Of a stretch of DNA of 64,000 bases, positions 12,007-25,870 are shown piece by piece. Below the pieces are notes generated by a model. It had not been told where the DNA came from, searched no databases, and saw only the letters and a program-made list of their open reading frames with translations. Both the position numbers and the translations under genes were made by a program. The stretch comes from Patagioenas fasciata (Eukaryota; Chordata; Aves; Columbiformes; Columbidae), in assembly GCF_037038585.1 (NCBI RefSeq), contig NC_092522.1:50009661-50073660 (forward strand), in the 5' to 3' direction. How positions within the stretch are numbered: position 1 is the first letter of the stretch; every line of letters begins with the position of its first letter.

Positions 12007-15000
12007 TGAATTTTTATTAAAAAGAGAGAATGGCCTCTTTCTTGAAATGTGGGAAAGGCACGCTCAAATGGCTCTCTGGTTAGTGTCAACCAGGCAGACT
12101 ATCTCACTGTTTCAAGAGAGAAAAGGATTGACTTGCTGGAGATTGGCTAATAATAATGAAAAATAGAGTATTTGCAGCTTACTCGATTTTTTGGTGGTGG
12201 TTATAGAAAACAGACCAGAGTCTTGTCTCTCACAAAGAATCAAGAAGGTGAACAGCTTCTTCCTTGCTGAAAATGGCTGTGGGATATTGTAGGGTTGCAG
12301 ATCACAAAGTTAGTTCTCATCCTTACTTGTGTCCTTTCTGTAGGACTGGACATCAAATGAATGAGGTTATCCAAACCAGAAATAAGTATCAAAACCAGGC
12401 AAGCGTATCCTCAGAGCATACTTCCCCTGCCCTCAAAAGAAACCCTCCTACACATCCCTTCCTGGAAAATAAGCCAGGCTTTGTTATTCCTGTTGAATTG
12501 TCTAAACAAAGGACCTTGATTAGCCCTGCTTTTTCCAGGTTCTTGTTAGTGTTTGCAACTCAGTACAATAAGGAGCCTGCACTGACAATCCATTGCCTCA
12601 TGTTGCAGATAGCAGAATGCCCCTTGGAAGCCTTCTACACCTTCTACAAAGAATGAAACTCATGCAGCAAAGCACATGGACATGTCTAACATCCTTCCTG
12701 AGTTCAGCATGGTCCTCCTGTGACTATCAACCTGTTGACAAACTATTTCACCCAGTGTCAAAAACTTGGGCTAATTTTTCTTTCTGCTCAGCTTCTGATG
12801 CATGACCTGTTCATTGCTATTACACTTTTTCTGTGAAGCTCCCACTCCTTCCTGCCACAGCTACAGTGGCTTCCCTCAGCTTCAAGTCTTCATGTACTTG
12901 ACAGCACATTCAGTCCTCAAGCCAGTGGGCCAAGACCAGTGGGAGCTCATGCTCAGGGAGGTGCAGTGGTCATCCCCAAGGTCCTAGCTGGAAAGGGTCT
13001 AGATGCAACCATTCTTGTCTGTGGTAACTCAGACCAAGTCTTAAGTGCTCACAAAGTCCTAGCTCAGTTCAAGACAGTCCTGAGTGGTTTCAGTCCTGCC
13101 TCTTCTGTAAAAGTGGCTGTGTTGCTGTGTCATAGGGTAATCATCTTCCACTGGTGGTTGTGCTTGCAGGTATATATTCTGCTAAAACCATGCTTTCATT
13201 GTGAGAGCTTGTGTTCTGCCTCGCAGGTTGATTTCCTTGTGCTTTTACCATGAAAAGGTGTTTGTGAAGGGCCGCTTCCACACTGGCAGCACTGCCCTGC
13301 CCTAGGATGCAAGCAGGGCACATCTGGGGAGATGTGACCTCTCTGTGGCTCAAAGGGATTCCCAGTTAGCCAAGCAGCAAGAAGAACAATGGGAGCAGAA
13401 CCCTTTTGACTTGCATGGTTTTCATCTTCCCTTTGCTTCCCTTGGATTTTCTAAGGCAGGCTGTGAATACTGAAGTGTCACCACTTGCACTTAAGGACTT
13501 TGCAGGTGATAGTGTGGTGCTTGTTCACACCAATATGAGAGGAACTCCACAGCAGGAAGTCAGCTCTTTCAGACCTCCTTAGAAATGTGTGATAATCTTA
13601 TAGTGCATCAACACTTTCTCCTGCCCCACTCTCCCAGCCTCTAATTTCTCTTAAACAAGGCTGTGTTAGTCTCTACGGTTTGATGCTGCTGCTGACATAG
13701 CTCTCCTTTCTCTAAATTTGCCCTATTTCACACCTCACTGTCCCATGTTGTCACACTATTCAGTGTTTTGGGGATAGGTTTATGTATTCAGTTTACACCT
13801 AGCCTGCTGTGTTGCACTCTCCATGATGCTTTTTTCCACATGCTTTGGAAAAGACACATTTGGTGATAGATATGCAGTCCTTTTTATATTCTCTTCTTCT
13901 CTCCCCTCATGTCTTGCCTTCTCTATAAGGATTGGTCCATATTTATATTTTGCACTTATGCATCACATTCCTTTTGTTCTTACTGTGGCAGAGCCAGCCA
14001 GATTATTTTTTTTTTAAACACAAACAACTTTTTTTTTTTTTAACCAAACACCCCAGTTCTGAACAGTTTTCCACAAAAGAAAAGCCACAGGTCCAAGTTC
14101 CTCTATGAAATTAGTTATTGCCAATTTCAGTGTGAATTCACGTCCTATACGAGCATGCTTATCACCAAAATTATGTAAGTTCTATGCATGTGTTTGTTTC
14201 AATTACCAATCCACCAAACAACCTTTGAAAGATTGGTTTATCTTGATATGCAATAATGTTGAAGGATCTGAGAAGAGTTTCCTGGCCAGCTCTATTTATA
14301 CCACTGTAGTATCTGAGTGCATCACAGAGGCTGATTAGTTTGCTCATGCAATCCTGCAAACAAGGCAATAACAGATCAACTTGGATTTAGTATTGGACAA
14401 TAAAGACACAGAGGACAGGTTAAGCAATTTTCCCAAGGTCACACTCAAAATAGGAATGCACTCCCCCACAAGACTCCCTCTCATGCCAGACTAATACTTT
14501 ATCCCAAACTCATCATTTTTAGTTAAGTACCTAGCAATATTTGTGCCATCACCTGATACCAGAGCACTGAGACTTATTGAACCTTTCATTAAAGCTGTGT
14601 ACAAACACTAAATTCTCACAGCGTCTGTCTGGAGTAGCGCTCACTATTTTGTCTCATCTGCAGGTTGTGACACCAGAGGACATACGGGAAAGATTACATG
14701 ACCAAAACTGTGCTGAGAATCAGCAGGGGAAGTCCTGTCATTGTCCCTGTCTCCCCATGTGCACACACTGAGTTCCGTGTAGTGAACACCAGGTTCCCAG
14801 GCTGCTTTTCATTTGGTTTGAAAATTGGATGTTAATATTTGTGTGTACCTTATTAATCCTGGAGAAGATCAGCATTTCTCTCTTTAATGCAACCGAGGTG
14901 TGTTAAAACCCACCAGGACTTACACACCACATGTGGGCCTCTCTTAAGAAGCTCAGCTGTAAAAATAATTCTCATCACACATTACAAAGTTGACAGTGGT

Positions 15001-15880
15001 GTTAAACACAGCAGACATTTGGTGATGTGTACACCTGGAAAGGACCAAGTAGTTGTTAAGCACGCCAAGACATGGTTCTCTCATTCAAACAGGGGCCACC
15101 AAAATGGTTTTTGAATAAGGACTCCCTGGGTTTTCTTCACACTTTCATCTTGCTGGGAAATCTCTGTGAACTTCCCTCCTCTCCATTTGCTTTCCTTCCC
15201 CTTTCTGTGCTGTCACTTACCAGCCGGGCTATTTTCTTCAAAGTACCCTCTAAATGTCACAACCACAGCAAATAATGGAAATGCCCTAGTAACCCTTCCC
15301 AAAGCACTTATATACCAATGCTGAATAATTTGACCTTCTCTTATTCTTGGGTGCATATTTCACAGTAGTGGCAGAGGAAAGAGAACGGTTTTAAGATTTT
15401 GTTCTCTTTTCTCTTGGTTCTTTTTTGATGTGAGACAGCTCTACAAATGCGAACTAGAAAAACTCTACAGCCAAAACCAGACGCCCCTCAGAAGGGGTGT
15501 GCCACGTAATACAAAATGAGGAACATTCCCATTTTGAGTGCTGTTGCACATGCTTCACTGTGTTCCCCTGATTGTAAGAAAATTAGTTAAAAGTCCTCAG
15601 GGACCTCTAAAACAAATAGTCCATAACAATAAAGGGCTTGGGTACAGCAAAGGTGTGCACATGCTTATCTTTGAACACAGGGCTTCAGCTGGGAGACAGC
15701 CTGTGATACAGGATTTCAGGCAGAAATCCAACTCTTACTTCAGTTTTAGAAAAACAGGAGCCATGAGAAATGTTCTTTTGCTGATTTTTTTCCAATGTAT
15801 CAAAAGACACTTGCTGTAAAGGCCCACACTAATAGACATTTAACCATGTTAAAATAAGTTTAGATACCATACTTAGCTAG

Positions 15881-15948
15881 TATTGGGAGTTGGACTTGAT
15901 GATCCTTGTGAGTCCCTTCCAACGCAGGACATTCTATGATTCTGTGAT
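15881..15948 (+). mobile_element. CR1 LINE 3' end fragment, plus strand
   Basis: A short solitary CR1 3' UTR end. It has GTTGGACTTGATGATCCTTG, then GTCCCTTCCAAC, and terminates in ATTCTATGATTCTGTGA, the CR1 terminal octamer repeat. No reverse transcriptase sequence is retained, which is the common severely 5'-truncated form. Confidence 0.93.
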
Positions 15949-16701
15949 TTCTGTATAATTTATTTCTGTGTTGGCTAAAGTTCTCGTCTCACAAATAGGT
16001 TATTTCTATCTGTCTCTTTGATCATTGACAAATACGAATTTCATGGTATTTTGTACTCAAGATGTACCTGAAGCAATATCCTCAAACCAGCTCCTACCCA
16101 AAATCAGAAAACAAATATTTAAGTCAGCTTTGAAGATGAGCTTATTGCAGTCTCAACAAGACCTCTGGATCTAATCTAGATCAGGGCTTTGGTCGCTGCC
16201 CCCTTTCTCTTTTACAGGGACAGGACAATACTGAATGTATTGTCCTTCTCACAATAGCCTTCCCTCCTTCCCTTCAGGCCTTCCACTGTACCTAATTTGC
16301 CCTACCCTACACAAGCACCACTGACCTTATCTACTGTCACCAGGGAGACATTTCAAACCCAGCTGAGTTACTCACTCTGGTTTACAGGTCAGGAGTGAAC
16401 AGACGTGTTCAGTTAGGTTTAGCAATACACTTATCTGTTCACACATAAGCTCCCTCTGAGCTGCTTCACATCTACAGAAAACAAAACAGTGGCACTGATG
16501 GTGCGACACAGCCAGAGTCTAGGTGCTTCCCTGGACATGGCTGGAGTACACAAGTGAAGGAAATTCAAAAGAAAGAAACAAGATCCCCTCCACAAATTAA
16601 GCTACCTATGCAATTAGATAATGAAGAAAAAATTGTTTATGGATTCCAGCTATGAAATTTGGGGACTAACATAACTCTCCTGCCTGTATACCTGTTTCCA
16701 G

Positions 16702-16803
16702 GTCTGCACTGGAAACTCCTTTCAGACCAGCTGTGGCAGCCAGGATTTGGAGCATATTCCTTCTCTTACCACCACCATTTTGCCAGGAAAAGACCTTGTG
16801 TAG
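16702..16803 (+). other. Exon-like segment, plus strand
   Basis: A strong acceptor-like tract (CTCTCCTGCCTGTATACC, then TGTTTCCAG) precedes this 102-nt segment. TGTAG then GTACAACT forms a moderate donor at its end. Two frames are open through the segment, and a third is open until a TAG formed by its last three bases. One frame extends past the donor to a 74-codon open frame (16659-16883). The product is not recognised. It could be a lncRNA or untranslated exon, or chance. Confidence 0.2.
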
Positions 16804-18230
16804 GTACAACTAAACCAGCAGAAACGTTCATCTCTAATTCTGCTCAGAAAAAGAGCAGGATCAATACTGGACAGAAAACGTGACGTCCGCTAGCTGGAGG
16901 GCTTGTCTACACGTTTCAGGGACTAACTACACCAAGATCCCCTCTGAAGCAGGGACAAAGCTTTGTTCTCCTTGCTGTGCAATCACAGGAGTTATCCTCT
17001 GCCTCCCTGACACCACGTGGCTGCAAGTTCCTCTAGTTAATTTGAAGCAGCACAAGCAGGAGATGTTTGTACACCCAGTCAGCCCCCTCTGTGTCTTACA
17101 CAACTACTAAGTGGTTGATGGTACTGGCCCATCTCACCAGAAATGTGTTGCTGCAATACCCATGCTACTCATATGCTGTAGCCTTTTGTGTCTTGCCTGT
17201 TGTTTGTGGCAAGGATGATCTGGGCATGTGTGGTACCGGGTATGACATGGCTCCCCTATCAGCTGTGGTTTCTGAAACCTTACACAAGTAGTTGCTGATG
17301 ATAAGAGATCCTTTGTCCTCAGTGTGTAAAAATAGGCAAACAGGTAAAAGTTTTAAATGCTCAGCTCTTCCTTTTGCTGAAACAATGCCAAAATGGTCAG
17401 CAGAGTTTGAAGGAAGGAGGCCCAAGCAATTCAGCTGGGCCCTCACCCACCTACTAACCTTGTGTCCTCCATTTTCACTGCAGCCTTTTGCGTGCACGGA
17501 GCTCTTCACTCAACTGTTAATATAGTGAAGGTCATAATCTCCTATGCTGCCCTGTTGGCTTCACGGTTGGATTTACAAGCTTGCTCCTTCTGGTGATCTG
17601 ATTTCCATGTGTATGAGATGAGGTGAGAGCATGGCCATTTCAAAGCCTCGGAAATGGACATCCAGCACTGGGATGCCAAAGGAGGGCAGAGGAATCAGCA
17701 TGAGAATGTTATCCTAACACCTTGGCAAGAATGGGAACCCTCACATAAATGTTTATTCAGAGGCAGAGGGATGGCCTAGCTGGGCAGCATTTTATTTTTC
17801 ACTCCTAGGAGTGTGAAAGGAGGACACGTAAAGAAATTTACAACCTGTAATTCCCCGCCTGAGACCTAGGAAAAACAAAAGGCTTTTAAGATGAGGGAGG
17901 GTATTTGCTGCCCACAGTGAGCTTAAACCTGCAGCTTGTTCTTTTGTCTTCAGACAAAATTCAGACAAAAATTTGATGTCAGTAGGAGTGGTATCAGAAA
18001 AGAGCAATGGGATTTTACCCAGGCCACAGCTTTCAAAATCAAACAGGATCCATTTTTTTTTGTGGCTGACAATGCTCAGCAGCATGACATGGTATGGCCA
18101 CAGAGCTGTGCAAGGGGTGAGATATCTAACAGGAGATCAGAAAATCTGGTCAGGTAATGAAAGTTACCATCTGCCTAGCAAAAGCTGTGAGTACTTATCT
18201 GGTGCTCTTGAAAGAGCACATGGCATATTA

Positions 18231-18249
18231 ATTAGTGTCAGACACTAAT
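18231..18249. repeat. Perfect short inverted repeat
   Basis: ATTAGTGTC and its exact reverse complement GACACTAAT flank a single A. The 9-bp arms with a 1-bp centre give a near-complete dyad. Function unknown. Confidence 0.7.
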
Positions 18250-20954
18250 GAAAGACTAACTCAGTGATTACTGCTGAACCCAAGCCTTGGCTGCTCCTGC
18301 TGCTGCTCAGCACACGGTGCAGGAGAATACAGAGAAGGGTCTTGTGTTCGGGTCCAGCCTGACCTGGTGCCAGCTGTGCCCCAGGAGCTGCCTTCAGCTT
18401 CCAACAGTCCCTCTGTCTCATGTCTTCCCTCCACAGCAAGAGGGGTCATGGCTTTTCACATTAGCATATCACACCTTTCTCCAGGATGAGTACACACATG
18501 GGATATTTCTAAAGATTTTGTCCAGCTTTAGGAGAGTTTTACAAAAAGACAAGCCTCTTCTGCCCCACAACATCCTTCAGAAGACCATCCTGTAAGTATA
18601 TTTCACATATGTAGAACAATGACCAAATATAATTAAAACAAACTGTATCTAGACAAGCGTATTTCAAACCCAGAAAGCCCATTATATTTTTCTGACCTGA
18701 ACACTCCTGCATCCTAAGCATCCTCAGCCATGGAACTTCAGCCCATTCCTCTGCACTGAGCAAGGCTTTCACTTTGGAAAGATGAAAAATTGCTGTGCTC
18801 TGGTGGAGATTAAAAGTAAGTAAACAGACAGCATGGCCTTGACCTATTTCTTGTACATTTCACACAGGTGAGTTCACCCAGTTTCTGAAGTTTACCTACC
18901 TGTCAATGATAAGCAATTTACATTAGTTTCCTGTGTTAACCACCAGCCTCTGGCTAACTTGTGTTACAAAGTCATGCTTCTCTACTCCAGATCAGTGAGT
19001 CTGTCCCATGAGCGTGCTTCTGACCCAAGCTGAAGCAGCTGAGGAGGAACTGAAATAACAGGCCTAGCACAGAAGCTTGATCTTATTGCCCAGCCTTTTA
19101 GGACAACTGAATGGGATGAGCACATTCATCTGTACATCAGAAAACAGTGGCACATACTTCTAACTTGTCCTAATGTGACTAGGACTAATATGAGCAAGGC
19201 CAGTTTTCTGAAGCAATGTGTTGGCAAGTGAAAATTTATTGTTATATTTAGTTTTCAAAATAAAAGCAGCCCATTTTGTTAAGTCTATGGGCATGAGTGT
19301 CTGAGTTCAGATGTCATAGCAGACTATTTTCCAATCAGTATGGCACATATCTTCACTTCATGAAGAAAACCAGCTTGGTAAGTCAGAAGTTTTTGGTAAA
19401 GCATTTGTATCCCACAGATGGTAACACTTACAGACTTCCTTATTCAGAAGAGCAACATGTCCCAGAGAGAGATTTCCAGTGACCTGGCAGCACTCTGGGG
19501 CTCTGCAACAAGTCCTCTTTCCCTCTCCTCCAGAATCAGACTGCAGGAAGACAACCTGGTTTCATCTGAACACTGTCTCTCTGAGCTGCCCATTTGTAAT
19601 AGTCAAAGGGAAAACAGCACTTCCCAAGGGCAGATTCAGTTCCCAAGTGAACTGAACAACCTCCTGGAAGAGACTGTCTTTCCTTTATCATGAGTGAATG
19701 GAACAATGAGGTTAACTAGGGTAACTCTCACCCCAGCTAACCAAGCCACCAAAAACCAGGTTTCCAGCTCACGTCAGCACTTTAGGCTGCCTTTACAGTC
19801 AAAGAAAAAACACGAATCTGTGGGAGACAATTCTCCCAGCTATTTTAGGAGGTGCTGAACTGCCCTCTGAAAATACCTGTTGTGTACTGACTGGCAAGTG
19901 AAGACAGACTAGATCAGTTTGGATCTGCAGCAGCCTGGCCTTCTGACAGCTGGTGCTGGGTCAGAGCCTTAGACATGGTCGGTTAGATGCCTCCAGCTAG
20001 CTGATGGAAATCTGGACCAAACCCCTTTGTCAACTTCAGAGAGGAGTTTCACATTTTCAGTATCAAAATCCTTTTAAAAAGAATCAGAAAAAAAAAAAAA
20101 GAAGAAGAAACAAACAGCAGAAGAGATTAGATCATATTGCAGGCTATTTATCAGACATTTATATTTTAAAATTGCATCATCTTCAGCTCTCTGAGGGCAA
20201 AACAAGAGCAATCAGTAACAGCTGCATTTATTTCAGCTGAAGGAATAAACCTTCCAGCCTGGGCTAAGATCTTGCATGCACACTGGCCACTCTGGCTAGT
20301 GCTACACTTGACAGCATCTTGGAAAATCAGATGATAAGCTTGCACATCCACATGGAATTTTCTGCAACAGCCACAGGCAAAACTTATTCCAGTGATCCAA
20401 CCTCAAACTTCCTATCAAGGCATTTCAATTCCTGTATTACTGAAGACAGAGCATAGCTGGCTACTGCTTCGGGGGGCAGTAAAACTGAATGGAAAATTCA
20501 GGTTGTAGATTTAAAATACTAAAATAATTATAATCAGAAGCACGAAAACCCTCAGAGTTCCATGCCTGACAAGCAAGAATAATGTGTAAACAACTGACAG
20601 TGAACCTAAGAAGCACTATACATTCTTTGCAATGTTATAAAGAAGCATTCCTGATTTCTTTGTAAGTTGGCAAGCTCAGCCCATATCTGAAGATAGTGTC
20701 AGGCAACCTGAACTGATAATCTGATCTGGTGCAGCAAATCCCACTTTGTTCTGATTTCAGCCTCTTTTTTTCCCCACCATGTTAATGTTAATGTTTGATA
20801 TGCAAGGCACCGGGATAATTATCACTGCATCTGTTTTCTCTATTACAGACTGTATTTTTAGCCATATAATCACTTACAATTGGATGGAGGATTCTCAGAA
20901 TGTGTTTACCAAAGGAGTGTATTGAGAGGCATCTGTTTCATTTAGTCTGGAATG

Positions 20955-20976
20955 AAAAAAAAAAAAAAAAAAAAAA
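20955..20976 (+). repeat. Poly-A tract, 22 A
   Basis: An uninterrupted A-run after GGAATG, with no element body recognised upstream. Confidence 0.9.
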
Positions 20977-22076
20977 TCAAAATTGAATACTTACCCTGCA
21001 GCAATGCTGAAATTATGCTACAAACTTAAGTCCAGACTACTACTCTATTAAATCAATTTTTAATGCCTCCTTGTTAAATCCACTAAATTTTCCTGCACCA
21101 GACATGCCCAGATTTCATGAGCATCCTTGCCAATACTAGGAAGCAACTGATGCTAACCAAGAATAGAATGCAGCAAAATTTAATTCTCAGAGTAAAAGCA
21201 GCTTGTATTTTGCACTGTTATAATAAGCAAACTCTAATCAAGTGTACTAAGCAAAGTCCTGGCTTGCAGAAGATCTGCACAGACTGCAAAAGCTCTGAAG
21301 GGCAGGAGATGCTTTATTTGACAGCTTCTGCTAAAGAAAATAAAAATAAATACTTATATGGAATATTCACATAACCCTTTGTTCATTTCACAGTCTGTGG
21401 TTTGCAGATCACTGCAGCCAAACTAAAATTGCAACACTTGGCTAAGTGAACTCCCACGTATCTGTCTCAAAGTCTTGTTCTTTGAAGATGGAGGAAGTTT
21501 CGAGTATTAAAACCATCTTTAAAATCTTTATGAGAGTTTGTGACAAGGTATTTTGTGCTTGTAGGGAGATGGAAAGCCAAAGACTTGTAATTTTTTCCAG
21601 CTTTTCTTATGCTACTAATAAAACACATGGAGATACTCTCCTCTCATACTGTCCTCTCAACTCCTTCCCAGCTCCAGGCAGAGTAGGACCTTGAGCTGTA
21701 GAGCAGATATATCTACTGTTTGAGAGATGACACTCCACAGGTCTTGGGCAGGTCTCAGCTGTGCCACACGCTACACCATTTAGCTTGCTTGTAGAGGTGT
21801 AGAGTCCCCAGATTCAAAATCTGAAGAGTACGGTGGACTAAGTTAAAAACATCTCTTTCACTGGGGACACCCAGCCCTTAAATACCTGCATATTTCTGCT
21901 GCATTTTGGCACTGTGATAAATTACTTCTTTCTATAGCTGCCTCCCAGAAGTAAACTACCAAATAGGTTTCTGATCACTCACATTTAATTGTTCATACCA
22001 GAGGTTTTGCTTTCACATCAAAGCTCTGGGATGTGTGGTGACTTCCAACAGGATCTGGATCAATCTGCCTATAATA

Positions 22077-22101
22077 TCTCTCTCTCTCTCTCTCTCTCTC
22101 T
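22077..22101 (+). repeat. (TC)n microsatellite
   Basis: About twelve perfect TC units, ending at TGTCTTTCTATC. Confidence 0.95.
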
Positions 22102-25100
22102 GTCTTTCTATCTACCCAGAGCTAGCAGCATTAACTGGTGTTAATGAAACACTGCATAATATTTCAATATTTAGAAAACTCAACAGCATGAGGTAAGATT
22201 TAAATAAAAGCATGTTTTAAAGTCATAAAAATGACCATCAAAAATTGACTTCCTGTTACTCTCTCAGCTGACTGCTGTCAGTGTGAAGAACTAAGTTATT
22301 CCATTTTTTAATGCCATGTAAATTATACCACTGTGTTGTGATACATCAATTAAGTTCTTTGAATAAATTAATCAGAAAATTCTGTAAAGATGCTTCTTTG
22401 CTTTCTAAAGGGAAGAAATAATAAACCCAAACACAAATCCAGGCTTTGTGTTTATCTGGTGGTTTGTTTTCCTCTGGAGTTAATTCATGGGTTGAAATCT
22501 CCTTGCATATATATTCACACATGTAAATAAGGAATGAAAAGCTTCACATTCTGTGTGAAAGGCCTCAAAACACTTCTCATAATTTAACTTAATAGATGTT
22601 AGCAACATGCCAACTAAATAAAGTGCCTTACACACATTCAGATGAAGAATCAGTTTTGCAGCTGACTACTGCTCCATTATTTCTACTAATTACATATTTA
22701 TCTGCCTTAAGGAGCAGTTTTACTATTGATTCAACTAGAAACAGCTTGCACAAAGACAAAAATAAAGCAGCATTATGAAGTCAGACTTTTACATGCAAAT
22801 ACAGGACCCTGTTAGCGGGGTATAGAGAAGCAGAGTCATGTAACTTCACTATGAGCTGCACCACCTCATCATACAACGAAATTTGTTTCATCTCACATTT
22901 TAACATGAAAGCAGACAAGTGGGTTGAAATCAGATGAACTTATGAATGACCTGTGAACGTCCTCTGGTTAGTGCAAACACATCAGTGCTACACAAAAGAA
23001 GGAGAGTCAGAATCACAAATGCTGAGTATCATCAAAGCTCTCATCATGGTATCAAGAGCTTGGGTCCTTTGTGAGTGTGTAATGCTGTGTTTTGAGCAGA
23101 AACTAAATTCTCAAAAACTAATAGACTCTTCTGTCTGCTTTACTACACACAGAATGAACTGAGATCAAACCTTGTTATGCTTGAGTTTTGCTGTAGCATC
23201 AACACCTTTCTCTTGATTGCTGCATCACACTTAAATCTTCATTAATAATTTAAATCCTGAATTTGATTTATTTAAATTAAATAATGATTTTTAATGCTTA
23301 CAACTTCTCAGGAGAGGCTCTGGCTATCTGGCTAAATGAGTGCAATATTTATGTGTTGCACAGAAATCTCAGTTGCTGGTTTTGCTCAGCCATCTCCAGA
23401 TACAAAGTGCTTTCATTAACTAATAAAAGGTGCATCCTATCCCCTCTCTCCCACAGAAAACATAAAAAAAAAAAAGGAAAAAGGAAACATCATCAAATGC
23501 CAGGGATCCAAATCTCAGCTGGCATGGGCCAAAACACTGGTGCTGAAAGACTATGAAATTGCACTGATTTATGCAAACAGAGCCAAGATGCTGAGCTGTT
23601 GTAACGGCATATGCATTCTCAGAGTCATTCCCTGTACTGTTCTCCAAAACTCAGAGCCCACAAGGGAACATTACAGCCAGGCCACGAAGCAAAAGTCAAG
23701 GTCTTGCTGATGACAAGGCATTGGGAGGCTACCTTATAGTGTGTTTTCTTTCTTTTTTTGTTTAAAAATTAGTCTATGTGTTTAGGGATTTTGGCATCTA
23801 GCATATGCAAAAGGAGACAGGGTATATTTTGTACACTTCCATTATATGTGAAAGTGCTGAAAGAACATGCACACATGAGGAAACGTCCAATACATGTTAT
23901 ATATTTTCAAGGGAACACACGAGTCTTTCTTTTGGAATAATGAAGAGAGTAGTAGTTGACAGAGGGGACAGAAAAGTTCCCCCATCCCCTAGCAAAATCA
24001 AGCATCCTCTGTACTGCATTCTGGCAAATAATAAGCATAAAAGCCCTTAAACAATGTGTGCTTGAAGAAAAAGGATGGATGGATGGATTGAGGGAGGGGA
24101 GGTTTGTAAATATTGCCCACAAATCATTCAGTACTTCTTTCACAGTGCAGTATCAAAGCCAGACTAAATTAGCAGTCCACTTCCCCCGCTCTCCTTCCCA
24201 CTCAAGTCATGTCTGTTTACCCTCAGTAATGACAAAACGTAGACAACTGTCTGCTAGGACTGTGGTGACATTGGCACACACATACCAGACAAGCAGAATG
24301 TTGTGGGAAACAGAGATTGAAGCATCTTGATATACGAGAAACAATTATCATGGGAATTGTTGTTTCTCAATGCAACAGCTATAATAAATAGTTGCCATAT
24401 GCTAAGCACAGATGCCTCCTTGAAAAGCAGCCCTGTGATGGCACAGCCCATTTTCTCCAGAGTCTGGGCCTCTGACGAGATGATTGGCTTTTTGCAAGCA
24501 GAACTGCTGCTCCAAGGAAAGGTATCTCAGGCCACTGAAGAGCTTGGGGGAAAAAAAAGGCTCAGTAACAGCTTTGTGGCTTGCTGGTGGGTTTTGCAGG
24601 GGAATCTGAAGCCGATCCCTTTGGTCAGGTGAGAGAAACTGGGATGCCTCTTGGTAACACGGGTTTCACCTCTGCTTGCTTCTCAAAAAACAGATAAATG
24701 GAGAGGCACAGAAAAGCTTTTTGGGGAAGACATACTAGTTGCCTGCTTTATGCATGTATCAGAACCACAAGAGGATTTCGTGCACTGCAGGGGGCTCAGG
24801 CTTGCTTTGATTTCAGGACTTATGGGTGGAATGCTTCTTATACAGATATGCACACACACACATGCATCTTTACCCATATATCACAAGATCGTTCTGTCAA
24901 TCTAGACGGGAAAATACATTTTTGTAGCAGAGGAAGATAAAGAAGCAAACAGAAGACTTACACCTGTTTCACTGATACATCACAGAAGGCTGGTGCTGCT
25001 CAACACAGAAAGCAAAACAAAAACCTAAAGGCTCAAAATAAACCAGGCAGACCAACTTACACAGCATCCCATCAAGGCTGGCAGGACCGATGCCGTTTTA

Positions 25101-25619
25101 TCACCACTCCTGATTTTACATCTGCCTAGATCCCAAGTTCTCTAAAACCCTATCATACTTGCATTCACAAAACCCTACAGGCACACTTTCAGCCTTTCCC
25201 CCTGCACAATGCAGAGGCTAGATTGTAAAAGATAAGTGCTAAAAAGGCAGAGAGAGCCAGACCCCGGACCATTAAATGTCTGAAGACACTCAACTACCAG
25301 ACTTCTGTGAGACTTAGAAGGGTAGATTCTGAAGGGGAAAAAAACCCCCCAAACCAAAACCTTAGCTGTATCATTAGGCATCAAAAACTTTAAAAATATC
25401 TGTCTCTGTATTCTTCAAGGTTTTACAACAGTTTCAACCCTTGCACTATGATAGAAGCAACTATTAATAATTTCTGCTTCTTCACTTGTGCTGAAATGGG
25501 ATTACAGTCTCAGTCTGGACACCAACGTGTTATTGTAACAGAAACATCTGTTTAACACTCAGGATGTCACCTCCAGGACACATGAGAACTGACTGCAACA
25601 AGCTTCCCCAGATGAGAAA

Positions 25620-25870
25620 ATTGGATGAAAACCCAAACCTGCACGCGATCTCTGTGTGTGTGTGTGTGTCACTTTAAGAACGTGGCAGGGCATATATTTG
25701 GAAAGCCAGCTGTAAACCCCCTAGACAGGCTTTGGAAAAGCGAACCCATCATGCACAGCAGATGCTGGCTTCATAAATGTCACAGAAGGCAATGATGTAA
25801 CCTGCTGTACTGTTCGGCTGACATAATTTACGTGTGCTATCATATAGAATGCTAATAGGTTTTAAAATAC
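25620..25870. promoter_or_regulatory. Candidate conserved non-coding element
   Basis: After a short GT microsatellite the sequence is complex. It is dense in motif-like words: CACTTTAAGAACGTGG, GCTGACATAATTTACG, and CTAATAGGTTTTAAAATAC. It lacks repeat signatures and sustained open frames. The look is that of an amniote conserved element, but no alignment supports this. Confidence 0.2.
25653..25669 (+). repeat. (GT)n microsatellite, short
   Basis: About eight TG units between GCGATC and CACTTTAAG. Confidence 0.9.

Larger units (their letters stand above)
4591..15880. other. Non-coding DNA with simple repeats
   Basis: I find no supported gene. The stretch has homopolymer runs (T at about 4858-4872, A at 10934-10956, A-rich at 11976-12006, and others) and an A/C-rich simple repeat near 7429-7503. 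A GC-rich patch lies at 6690-7190. Open frames up to about 165 codons occur on both strands of that patch, but overlapping frames are open at the same time, as expected from GC-rich DNA with few stops. A frame at 12264-12656 (130 codons) has no recognisable motif. Confidence 0.6.

Noticed and set aside
12264-12656. 130-codon open frame on the plus strand with a CPFC-like start
   Set aside because: No family motif after the first Cys pair, and no initiation or splice context that I trust.
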